From assembly GCA_963709555.1 (NCBI GenBank), contig CAVPWR010000005.1:1-64000 (forward strand): a stretch of DNA of 64,000 bases, read 5' to 3'. Position 1 is the first letter of the stretch. Each line of letters begins with the position of its first letter. The position numbers and the translations under genes are program-made. Of this stretch, positions 8,601 to 16,382 are shown piece after piece. The notes under the pieces are model-generated. The model saw only the letters and a list, made by a program, of their open reading frames with translations, was not told the origin of the DNA and ran no database searches. This DNA comes from Sulfurisoma sp963709555. GTDB lineage: Bacteria > Pseudomonadota > Gammaproteobacteria > Burkholderiales > Rhodocyclaceae.

Positions 8601-8624
8601 AGGGCGGGTGCTCGCACCCGCCCT
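8601..8624 (+). terminator. Hairpin after the Gly-rich protein gene
   Basis: AGGGCGGGTGC pairs with GCACCCGCCCT around a very small loop, and TCTGTT follows. The hairpin lies 60 bases after the stop codon at 8541 and is a probable intrinsic terminator, although the T-tract is weak. Confidence 0.6.
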
Positions 8625-8641
8625 TCTGTTGAACCCGGCGC

Positions 8642-8728
8642 GGCGACGCCAGGGCGGCAGACTTCGCGCAAGCAACGGATGACGCCCTGCAGATCCTCGA
8701 GTTCGTGCATGACAACGCGGTTCGCTAG
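8642..8728 (+). pseudogene. Detached duplicate of the C-terminus of the 7248-8541 protein
   Basis: In one frame this stretch reads AADFAQATDDALQILEFVHD, followed by NAVR and a stop. The 7248-8541 product ends AADFATAANDALQVLEYVHD then NAVK and a stop. About 29 codons match, with mostly conservative changes, and there is no start codon or ribosome site. This is the remnant of a tandem second gene copy of which only the tail survives. Confidence 0.75.
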
Positions 8729-8778
8729 CATCGACTGACGCCGGGCGGCAGTCCCGCGCCCGGTGGGTTTCAGCAGAC

Positions 8779-8812
8779 CAACCGGATTCCCCGGAAACGG
8801 GGAATCCGGTTG
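8779..8812 (+). terminator. Perfect 15-bp hairpin with GAAA tetraloop
   Basis: CAACCGGATTCCCCG, the loop GAAA, then the exact complement. A GNRA tetraloop on a long GC-rich stem is very stable. It lies downstream of the gene remnant and 207 bases before the decaheme cytochrome gene, so it probably insulates that operon. The T-tract after it is poor (CTTGTC). Confidence 0.65.
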
Positions 8813-9019
8813 CTTGTCAGGAGGTGGGAAAACTCGGTTCTGGCGACACGGTGCATGGTGGGTTAAAATCCCACAAAGTCATCATAGTGTTGCAATTACG
8901 CACTTGCGCCCAGAGAAAAGAGGCGGCGTTTTCAAAAAACACAAGACATCATGCGATTCATGGTGTTATTGTAAAAACATTAGAAATTAGATCATTTGGC
9001 TAGGCCACCCCAAACGCAA
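8813..9019 (+). promoter_or_regulatory. AT-rich leader of the cytochrome-porin operon
   Basis: About 200 bases without a gene, clearly richer in A/T than the surroundings from 8880 on. It must hold the promoter of the decaheme cytochrome gene. No convincing -35/-10 pair or sigma-54 site was found. A short inverted repeat (GTGGG..CCCAC, 8859-8874) is visible. No good Shine-Dalgarno sequence precedes the ATG at 9020. Confidence 0.4.
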
Positions 9020-9967
9020 ATGAACAGTCTTCTTAAAGTAGTCACATTGCTTTTGCTCACGCTTGTCCTGCAGGCGTCCGTCCATGCGCAGGCAGACACG
9101 AAGAGCCCGGGCACAAAAAACTGGACGGCGGAGAAAGCCAAGGAATTCCTTGCAAAGAAGGACGTTGACAAGGAGGCCGTGGCGGCGTTTCTCGAGCTGA
9201 AGTGCGTTCAGTGCCACGCTCCCGTGGAGGAACGCGACGACAAGCCGCACCACGGTCGCGGCAAGTGCGAGACCTGCCACACCAACGGCATGGATCATCG
9301 CCAGGCGCTGCTCAAGGGTGAATCGGGCAAGGGTTCCATCGTCTTTCCGAAGACCGCCGAATGCACCAGCTGCCACAAGCTGGAAAAGAAGCTCATGAAC
9401 TGGCACTTCAGCGTGCACAGCAAGGCGGGCACGGAATGCCGGGAGTGCCACACCATCCATCGTTCGACCGTGGCCAGGAGCCCGAATCCGGCCTTCGCCA
9501 GAATGGATCGCGATTCGACCATGTGCCTCAAGTGCCACCAGGATGTCGGTGCCTCCCTGTCCATGCGTTCGCATCACCCGGTCAAGGAAGGCGGCCTGTC
9601 CTGCGTCAGCTGCCATGATCCGCATGGCGGCAAGCAGGCGGTCCTGCGCGGCAAGAACGATACTTGCCTGTCCTGCCACCAGTCCCTGCGCGGGCCGATG
9701 GTGTTCGAGCATGCCCCCGTGGCCGACGACTGCCTGAGCTGCCATACGCCGCACGGTTCGCCCAATCGACGCCTGATGGCGGTGTCGCAGCCGGCTGTCT
9801 GCCTGCAGTGCCATTCGATCGCGCAGGGCAAGCACGGTTATGGCACCGGCCCGGAGCCTTCGCCCACGGCCGGTACCAAGACGATTTCGGGCGCGGTGCT
9901 CAGGGGCTGCACCAATTGCCACAGTGCCATCCATGGCAGCCACCAAGACCCGGTCTTGCGGCGTTAA
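9020..9967 (+). CDS. Periplasmic decaheme c-type cytochrome (MtrA/PioA/DmsE type)
   Basis: A 315-residue exported multihaem cytochrome; signal peptide about 1-24 (ending ASVHA). Exactly ten CXXCH motifs are present, with first cysteines near residues 62, 83, 115, 140, 169, 195, 216, 238, 261 and 297. Extra histidines provide distal ligands. The size, haem number and even spacing match the MtrA/PioA/DmsE family, which carries electrons through an outer-membrane barrel. The porin gene begins 12 bases after the stop, the arrangement of mtrAB/mtoAB/pioAB. The ATG at 9020 is preferred over an upstream TTG because it directly precedes the signal peptide. Whether electrons flow in or out is not determined by sequence. 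Confidence 0.92.
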   Translation: MNSLLKVVTLLLLTLVLQASVHAQADTKSPGTKNWTAEKAKEFLAKKDVDKEAVAAFLELKCVQCHAPVEERDDKPHHGRGKCETCHTNGMDHRQALLKGESGKGSIVFPKTAECTSCHKLEKKLMNWHFSVHSKAGTECRECHTIHRSTVARSPNPAFARMDRDSTMCLKCHQDVGASLSMRSHHPVKEGGLSCVSCHDPHGGKQAVLRGKNDTCLSCHQSLRGPMVFEHAPVADDCLSCHTPHGSPNRRLMAVSQPAVCLQCHSIAQGKHGYGTGPEPSPTAGTKTISGAVLRGCTNCHSAIHGSHQDPVLRR

Positions 9968-9979
9968 GGGAGAAGGGCA

Positions 9980-12900
9980 GTGACTCGGTTTACCGCAAAA
10001 AAACTTTCCGTACTGATCAGCCTGGCGTTCGCAGGCGGTCTCGTTTTCGCGCAGGGCCCCGGTCCCGGGGCGGGTACCGGTCCTTCGGGCGGTCCTTCCG
10101 CCGGTCCTTCCGCCGGCCCCGGCCCCTCGGCCGGTCCCGGCGGCCCCGTTCCACCCGGTCCCGGCCCCGGCCCCATCCCCGGTCCCATCCCCGGCCCCGG
10201 CGTCATCATCACTCCGCTCTCGCCGGAGCAGCAGTTTCTTTACGACCCGATCATCAGCAGGACGGGCGAGGTGGATTTCTCGCAACCGGGTGGCATTCCC
10301 TTCGGCAGCTTCCTCGTTTCTCCGGAAGTCGTGCTCCGTGGCACCTACGACAGCAACATCTACGCCCTGCGGGGGAACGAGGTTCCCGCCCTGCTGCCGA
10401 GCGAACTTTCCGACACGATCGTCACCCTGATTCCCTCGGTGCTGGTCAAGTCGAACTGGGCCCAGCACAAGCTCAACTTCAGCGCCGGCGCCGAACTGGA
10501 TCGCTACCAGCGGTACCAGACGGAGAACGTCAATGATTTCTGGCTCGTCGCCGATGGCCAGTACGACTTTTCGCCGGGCAACAACATCTTCGGCGGTGTC
10601 AGCCGCGTCGGCAACCACGAAGACCGCGGATCGCCGAACACCTACTACGGCGCCGAGCCGACGGTGTATTTCACCAACAAGGCCTACCTGGGCACCGAAG
10701 TACGTCCGGGCTCATTCCTGGTGCGCCTCGGCGGGGTGCGCGAAGACGTTCGCTACGAGACGCCGTCGGAGATGGCGGCGCCGAATTCGTCCAACGACGA
10801 CCGCAACGTGGTGCTGACTTCGTTCGGTGGCCGCTTCGGCTACGCCATCACCCCGGCATTCACCCCCTTCCTCCAGTATTCGACGGACAAGCGCCACTAC
10901 CGGCGCAATACGGACGACCTGGGCTTCCAGCGCAGTTCCGACGGTTATCGCGCCGCCATCGGTGCGACCTTCAAGCCGGCGCCTACGCTGGAAGGCGAGG
11001 CCTTTGTCGGGCGCTTGAAGCAGAGCTACGACGATACCCGCTTCGAAACCGTGTATCGGCCTTACTTCGGCGGACATCTCACCTGGACGCCTACCTTTGG
11101 CACCCGCCTGACCGGTTACGTCGATCGCTCGCTGCAGGAGACCACGCTGGCCAACTCTTCGAGCTATACCACCACGACGGTGGGCTTGGGGGTCGAGCAC
11201 GCCGTCACCCAGAATCTTATGGCGACGCTCGGGATTGCCTATTCCACGGATGATTTCCAGGGCACGGGCCGTTTGGACAAGGTGCTCGACGCCGGGGCCG
11301 GCCTCAAGTACTACATGACGCCGACGACCTATGTCGGTGCCGACTATCGCCTGATCAGCCGCGATTCCAATCTGCTGGATGCTGGGTATCACCGCGAGCA
11401 GCTGATGTTCAGCCTCGGCTACACCCCCGGGCGCAGGAGCCTTGCCACCACCGGCGGCGCCGGTGACGGCCTCATGATCCGCGCGGTCGAAGCTTCCAAG
11501 TGGCACGGCGAAATCACGCCGAAGCTCGCCTATTTCAGTTATCCCGGCGGCGCGAACGACACCACGCAGTATCTCGAGCGTTACGACTATCTCGAGAGCA
11601 CCGGCGGCGGCAACAACCGCAGCGGTGGGATCATCGATCTGGATCTGAACCTGCTCTATGCCGGTGCCGATTATGACGTTCTCCTCGAGCGTGACGCCTT
11701 TGGCGCGAACAACGATCGCATGAACCTCAGGGCCCGCAGCGCTACCATTCGGCTCAAGGCCAATCGCTCCAGGTACACCACGGCTTCCAATGGCATCGAG
11801 TACCTGTACAACCCGGATGTGGTGGCTGGTGGCACGGATCCCAACTACCTGACCTCGGCAGTACGGAGTCGCAGCACATCGCGACCTTCAACAACGACAG
11901 CCCCGGCACGACGGCCCTCGAGGTGACGCGCAGCACTTATGGCTCCAGCCTTCTCATCAAGCCCGCGGCCTTCGGCGACCACGCAGCGGCCGAGCTCAGT
12001 TTCGACGGCTATACGCGCAAGGGCGAGCAGATCACCAACTACGTCCTGAAAACAGGAGACCTCACCGGGGCGGTGACGCGGGAAGCAAACCAGTGGCGCG
12101 GCTACAGCAAGAGCATCGACGAGCAGAGCCGGCAACTGGCCTTCAACATGACTTTCGCGCCGCTGGAAAACTCGCAGGCCGATTACGAGTTCCGCGTCAG
12201 CCGTTTCGAAAACTACGCGACGCCGGTGACGCTGGCCTCGGTTTCGCAGTGGACGGGTGGCGCCCTGCCGTTGAACCCGGCCGCCGACGCCAACTCTTCG
12301 CTGCATTTCGTCCCTGATTCGACGATGTTCACCAACAACCTGCGCTGGAGCAGCACCTTCGGCGATACCGCCGTGGTGGGTGCAGGCTGGAGCATGTCGC
12401 GCTTGCAACAGGATTCCTACTCCGTCACGGAGACCAATCTCGGCTACACCAGCGGCCGGCACGATACCAGCACCGCCTATCTGACCGGGAAGGTGAACAT
12501 TGGGCAGACGGTCGGCCTGGACGGTTTCTATCGCTATTACCAGCGCGATAACAGGTCGTCCTACCCGGTGGCCGGGTTGTATGAACCCGTTTCGCTAGCC
12601 AACGATCCGCTGATGGTCGCGCCACGCCTCAATGCGGAAACGACGCGCACTTATGGCGTCGAGGCCAAGCTCTATCCCAAGGTTCTTGCCACCAACTGGT
12701 CAGCCGGTTGGACGAGCATCGACACCTATAGAGACTTCACCTATGGCGCCCCGCCGAACTACCTGCCTCCGGAGATGTCGCTGTATCGCGACCGTTCCAA
12801 CTCCGACGAGGTTTTCATCAAGGCGGTCATTCGCCCGGCAGCTGGCTGGATGCTGCGCATAACGCCCTCCTACCTCTGGGGTAACAGCTCAGGCTTGATG

Positions 12901-13600
12901 AGTGAGCCGGAAAAGCGGGTGAGGGTGAAGTCGCTGCTGTCCTACACGCCGCCCGACATGAGCCAGCTGCAGGTGACCGGCTATTACAACTACAGCAAGT
13001 CGCAGAACGGCAATCTCGGTTTCAGCGATTTCAATTTGGCGCTGTCCACGTTCGGCCCGACCCAGGCCCAGAAGGCGGACAATGCCATCCAGTCCGCCGG
13101 AGTGGATGCGAACTTCGTGCCGAGCGAGGACATCACCGGGCGAGTCGGCTACGCCTGGAACCAGACGAATTTCAGAACCTACTATTACTCGACGAACCGT
13201 CTGCGTTACCACGTTACGAACCTCCCGCCGTTGCCCCGTGGCGCCGAATATCAGAGTTAACTTCCTGCAGCTTGACGAGCCGAATTACAAGGTGGATACC
13301 CATACGCTCACGCTCGGACTCGACAGGAAAATGGGGCTGTATCTGTTCAGCGGAAATTACGTCCTGACCCGTTCCAAGGGGCTGAACTCCAGCGACCTCG
13401 CCAGCCAGATCCTGCCGATAGTCGACGACAAGGTGGATAACGATCTGCATTCCCTGACGCTGGGGATGGAGTACAGCTACCGGAAAGACATCCTGCTGCG
13501 CGGTGCCTACAGCTATGACTACTACAAGGACTACGTGTACGACACCCTGTCGGGCGGCCGCAACATCCTTACGTTCGGGTTGAGTTACAAGCTGAACTGA
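9980..13600 (+). CDS. Giant outer-membrane porin: Pro/Gly leader + two beta-barrel regions (two frameshifts)
   Basis: About 1206 residues when read across two compensating indels (one base lost near 11863, one gained near 13245; total length divisible by three). A signal peptide (LSVLISLAFAGGLVFA) is followed by about 55 residues of Gly/Pro/Ser. Residues about 75-495 resemble a BBP2-type barrel (GSFLVSPEVVLRGTYDSNIY, TTVGLGVEHAVTQNLMATLG, DKVLDAGAGLKYYMTPTTYV). Residues about 510-1206 resemble MtrB/PioB: ITPKLAYFSYPGG, LYAGADYDVLLERDAFG, then alternating strands up to ILTFGLSYKLN. The CXXC of classical MtrB is absent. It is probably the sheath partner of the decaheme cytochrome just upstream. 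The barrel assignments rest on pattern and context. Confidence 0.72.
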
Positions 13601-13637
13601 GCATGCGGGCTATGACGCCCGCTCAAGCAGTGTGCAT

Positions 13638-13662
13638 CTCGGCCGGCCTTGCGCCGGCCGAG
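13638..13662 (+). terminator. Terminator of the cytochrome-porin operon
   Basis: A 10-bp GC stem CTCGGCCGGC/GCCGGCCGAG with a CTTGC loop lies 38 bases after the porin stop and is followed by TCATTTGAG. Confidence 0.65.
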
Positions 13663-13686
13663 TCATTTGAGGCGGGAAAGATCCTT

Positions 13687-13733
13687 TGGTGCGCCCGACA
13701 CGATTCGAACGTGTAACTTCCACCTTCGGAGGG
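13687..13733 (-). other. Copy of the 3' end of tRNA-Arg: attachment-site remnant
   Basis: 47 bases match the 3' part of the tRNA-Arg gene at 15612-15688 (CCA end, T-arm, variable loop and anticodon stem-loop) with only two mismatches, then similarity stops abruptly. It lies downstream of the tRNA 3' end on the same strand. That is the geometry left when an element inserts at a tRNA 3' end, so it marks the far boundary of an islet of about 1.95 kb. Confidence 0.75.
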
Positions 13734-14121
13734 CTCGGCGGGGTGTAGATTCAGACAGGCCTCGTTTGGCGCGCCGCGCTAATCTAAATCGGTAGTTCAA
13801 AGTAAGTCAATGAGTCGTAATGACTTTTTTGTTCCCCGATTTGTTACATCTAATACGCAGCTTGCCCCACGTATGCCTCCAAGTGAAACACTGGCCATGA
13901 CCAAAACCGAAATGCTTTCGGAATAATCGTTGGCGCGGTTTGACCTTTGCTCTCCTACCCGAACGGCCAACACCCTATTTGCTGCCACACGGCCAACTGG
14001 CTGTGGGTTGCTATAACGACAATCCTTTATTGATCAGAAATACTCATGATTAAGACTCATATTATCTATAAACAAACCATATTTATTCCATAGAATGGAT
14101 ATCTAACAGGAGGGGTCAATC
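13734..14121. other. AT-rich non-coding flank and promoter region of the toxin-antitoxin pair
   Basis: About 390 bases without a convincing gene, noticeably richer in A/T than the rest of the window, which supports a foreign origin. Before the antitoxin gene lie two ACTCAT direct repeats (about 14042-14060), a TCCAT..ATGGA inverted repeat (14087-14099) and the ribosome site AGGAGGGG. The repeats are candidate operator sites for autoregulation by the antitoxin. Confidence 0.45.
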
Positions 14122-14505
14122 ATGGCACGCGTAAAAACAGTTCCTGAAGCAGGGACCCGGTCTAGAGTTCTAAGCACCGCCGTTGCGGAGACCGCCCGTC
14201 GCCTGGAGATCGGTCCGACCGAACTTGGCAAGATCATCGGCATCAGCCAGCCCGTTGCTTCCCGGTTGCTGCAGGGTAATTACAGCATCAAGGAAGGCTC
14301 CAAGGAATGGGAGCTTGCGGCGCTCTTCGTCCGCATGTACCGCGGCCTCCATTCGATCGTCGGCAACAATGACGAACTGGCGAAGGACTGGTTGCGTTCT
14401 AGCAACCGAGCCTTTGGCGATCAGGAGCCCATCGGCGTAATCCGGAAGGTGCAAGGCCTCGTCCATGCCTGCGAATACATCGACGCCCACCGCGCTCCGG
14501 TCTGA
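14122..14505 (+). CDS. MbcA/ParS/Xre-type antitoxin (DUF2384)
   Basis: A 127-residue antitoxin of the RES-Xre class. The N-terminal half is a helix-turn-helix domain (ARRLEIGPTELGKIIGISQP then VASRLL). The C-terminal half is the toxin-binding antitoxin domain (WELAALFVRMYRGLHSIVG, then DWLRSSNRAFGDQEPIGVIR). The FGDQEPIGVIR motif matches the conserved DUF2384 ending that plugs the toxin active site. A strong AGGAGGGG precedes the ATG. The downstream RES gene overlaps by 41 bases, typical of such pairs. It probably represses its own operon. The gene lies inside the tRNA-Arg islet. Confidence 0.88.
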   Translation: MARVKTVPEAGTRSRVLSTAVAETARRLEIGPTELGKIIGISQPVASRLLQGNYSIKEGSKEWELAALFVRMYRGLHSIVGNNDELAKDWLRSSNRAFGDQEPIGVIRKVQGLVHACEYIDAHRAPV

Positions 14506-15196
14506 AGCCCGCCCTTGGGGCGGCTCGGGGTGGCGTGCCGTCGAAGCACAACACAAGAACGCTACGCTGGGCCTTGCCCATGGCAGCGTCCGGGATCAGG
14601 CAATCCTCGAGGACATCATCGAGGAGGCCAAGCCGCACGTGGCGGATGGAACAGCGGGGCTCCACTTCCTGCTGAGCACCCCCTTTCGCTATTGGCCGCG
14701 TCCACCGGAAGGATCGCGATTTCGCAGGCGCCTCGACCCCGGGGTCTTCTACGGTGCTGAAGATGTGAAGACCGCCTGCGCCGAGGCCGGCTATTGGCGA
14801 CTGCGGTTCTGGATGGACAGCGCGGGGTTGTCGGGCAAGACCGCATCGCTTCCAATGACATTGTTCGAGTTTCACGGCGCCACTGGAGCGATGATCGACC
14901 TGACCAAGCAGCCATTCGTGGGGCACCGCAAGGAATGGACACACCCGAGAGACTACAGCCGAACACAGAACCTGGCGGAGCAGGCGCGAGTCGAAGGTAT
15001 CGAAATGATCCGCTACGAGTCGGCAAGGAACAGCCCCGACGGTCGCTGCCTGGCGATTCTTACTCCCTTGGTCTTCAAAGCCGCCAAGGAACCCTACCGC
15101 CACAACGAGCAAAGCTGGAACCTGTTCATCCAACCCCCTAATCTCACGGTATGGCAGCGCTCCATCAACGGCGACAGTTTCGAGTTTGCCTACTGA
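14465..15196 (+). CDS. RES-domain toxin (NAD+-degrading)
   Basis: A 243-residue RES-family toxin. Recognisable blocks are WRAVEAQHKNAT, LEDIIEEAKP, AGLHFLLSTPFRYWP, GSRFRRR, GVFYGAEDVKTACAEAGYWRL and NLFIQPPNLTVWQ. Known RES toxins degrade or phosphorolyse NAD+, with active-site Arg, Tyr, Glu and Ser; candidates here are the Arg of GSRF, the Tyr of FYGAE and the Glu of CAEAGY. The start at 14465 keeps the conserved WRAVEAQH segment, so overlap with the antitoxin is real. The gene appears intact. The partner antitoxin lies immediately upstream. Confidence 0.88.
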   Translation: MPANTSTPTALRSEARPWGGSGWRAVEAQHKNATLGLAHGSVRDQAILEDIIEEAKPHVADGTAGLHFLLSTPFRYWPRPPEGSRFRRRLDPGVFYGAEDVKTACAEAGYWRLRFWMDSAGLSGKTASLPMTLFEFHGATGAMIDLTKQPFVGHRKEWTHPRDYSRTQNLAEQARVEGIEMIRYESARNSPDGRCLAILTPLVFKAAKEPYRHNEQSWNLFIQPPNLTVWQRSINGDSFEFAY

Positions 15197-15502
15197 ATCG
15201 CCGATGGCGACCGTGTCATGGCCAAGGTACTGGCCGCCGTGCCCAAGCACAGCCTGGAGTCCGTGCTGGTGGCGGTGGCACTGGTGCTGGAGTCAGGACA
15301 TCCCGGCGCCGAGCATGTCGAGAACGTGATTAACCGGCTCAAACCGGTGCCAGTTCAGGCGTGCATCGAAACTGATCTGGCAGTCACCGAAGTGCCGCTG
15401 GCCGACACCAGTCGCTATGATCGTCTGCGGATGGAGATGAGCCACGCCATGGGCACGGCGTTGATTGCGTCTCGGAGCGTGACGAATAGCTCTCGTGCCT
15501 AG
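15197..15502 (+). pseudogene. IS21-family istA transposase, C-terminal remnant
   Basis: A fragment of about 100 codons reading ADGDRVMAKVLAAVPKHSLE, followed by a block with EHVENVINRLKP. This corresponds to the C-terminal end of IstA transposases (the usual pattern is GDR..VL.AV....A...V.N.L.R...P). The integrase core, istB and both terminal repeats are missing. It begins directly after the RES toxin stop. The remnant records a transposon insertion into the islet followed by deletion. From 15503 to 15611 nothing further is recognisable apart from a GCCCGAC..GTCGGGC inverted repeat. Confidence 0.7.
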
Positions 15503-15611
15503 ACCGGCGAGTTGATCACGGCGAATGACCTTTGCCCGACTATGCCGAATGGCTGGTCGGGCACGGCGAAATCAGCCGGAATTGCCTGGAAAGCCTTGCT
15601 TGGTGGGGAAT

Positions 15612-15688
15612 TGGTGCGCCCGACACGATTCGAACGTGCGACTTCCACCTTCGGAGGGTGGCACTCTATCCATCTGAGCTACGGGCGC
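15612..15688 (-). tRNA. tRNA-Arg (anticodon CCG)
   Basis: A complete 77-nt cloverleaf with encoded CCA. The acceptor stem GCGCCCG pairs with CGGGCGC. The D-arm contains GCTCAGATGGATAGAGT, the anticodon stem-loop is CCACC-CTCCGAA-GGTGG (anticodon CCG, reading CGG codons), and the T-arm contains GTTCGAATC. It is the only intact RNA gene seen here and serves as the attachment site for the islet to its 3' side. Confidence 0.95.
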
Positions 15689-15744
15689 TTTGGGTCAAAC
15701 AGGTGAAACAGCAGCGAGTGTCATTTTATCGCACCATTCCGCGC

Positions 15745-15786
15745 ACCTTCGGAGGGTGGCACTCTATCCATCTGAGCTCCGGGCGC
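15745..15786 (-). pseudogene. Truncated 5' half of a second tRNA-Arg
   Basis: 42 bases identical but for one position to the first 42 bases of the tRNA-Arg gene (acceptor 5' strand, D-arm, anticodon arm). The similarity ends just after the anticodon loop. It lies 56 bases upstream of the intact tRNA on the same strand. It cannot fold into a tRNA and is the remainder of a tandem copy or of a second recombination event. Confidence 0.75.
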
Positions 15787-15891
15787 GAAGGCGTTTTCAG
15801 CCGACGCCATTGTACATGCACGTCGTGCCGGCCGGGAGATCGGCTATAATTCATCGTTTCAATTCAATGCCTTCCGCTTGAGGTAATTTCC

Positions 15892-16332
15892 ATGTCGATG
15901 AATTCCCCCGCTTATCGCCGGTTCGTTCTGGCAAGCGCGCTGATCGTGGTTGCTCCGCTCGCCTTGGCGATGGGCAGCCGTCCCAAGGCCGATGACGAGG
16001 CCGCCAATGCCCGCATCCAGCCGGTGGCCAAGGTGTCGCTGGCCGCCGCCGGTCCCAAGGCAGCTGCCGGTAGCCGCACGGGCGAGGAGCTTTACAAGGG
16101 CGTTTGCGGTGCCTGCCATGAAGCCGGTGTTGCCGGCGCGCCGAAGACGGGCGACAGCGGCGCTTGGGCGCCGCGCATCAAGCTGGGTCTCGATGGCCTG
16201 ACCAAGTCGGCGACCGCCGGCAAGAACGCGATGCCGCCGAAGGGTGGTGCCGCCGACGCGACCGACGCCGAGCTGTCCCGCGCCATCGCCTTCATGGCCA
16301 ACAAGTCGGGCGCGAGCTTCAGCGCCAAGTAA
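15892..16332 (+). CDS. Cytochrome c5-like monohaem cytochrome
   Basis: A 146-residue cytochrome. An N-terminal hydrophobic segment (FVLASALIVVAPLALAMG) acts as signal or anchor, followed by an Ala/Lys/Pro linker. The class I haem domain has CGACH (Cys72-His76), GAPKTGDSGAW and the axial-Met loop KNAMPPKGG (Met114), then the C-terminal helix ELSRAIAFMANKSG. This is the cytochrome c5/CycB pattern, a periplasmic electron shuttle. It lies alone between the tRNA region and a terminator shared with the convergent rep gene. It could feed or drain the decaheme cytochrome, but no direct link is shown. Confidence 0.88.
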   Translation: MSMNSPAYRRFVLASALIVVAPLALAMGSRPKADDEAANARIQPVAKVSLAAAGPKAAAGSRTGEELYKGVCGACHEAGVAGAPKTGDSGAWAPRIKLGLDGLTKSATAGKNAMPPKGGAADATDAELSRAIAFMANKSGASFSAK

Positions 16333-16351
16333 GCGGCACCGCTTCGAACGG

Positions 16352-16377
16352 GAAGGGCAGGCTGCGGCCTGCCCTTC
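16352..16377. terminator. Bidirectional terminator between cytochrome and rep
   Basis: An 11-bp perfect stem GAAGGGCAGGC/GCCTGCCCTTC with a TGCG loop lies between two convergent genes. Confidence 0.75.
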
Positions 16378-16382
16378 TGCGT

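Noticed and set aside
8859..8874. Short GTGGG..CCCAC dyad as a riboswitch or RNA gene
   Set aside because: The stem is only five base pairs with no conserved riboswitch core around it.
10070..10210. Pro/Gly-rich stretch as a collagen-like protein
   Set aside because: There is no regular G-X-Y periodicity over a useful length; it is a low-complexity linker in front of a barrel.
13797..13988. 63-codon minus-strand frame in the islet flank
   Set aside because: No ribosome site, no domain, and AT-rich non-coding composition.
13687..15786. Three tRNA-Arg-like repeats as a CRISPR or other short-repeat array
   Set aside because: Spacing is irregular (1.9 kb and 56 bases) and the repeats are parts of a tRNA gene, so tRNA-site integration explains them.
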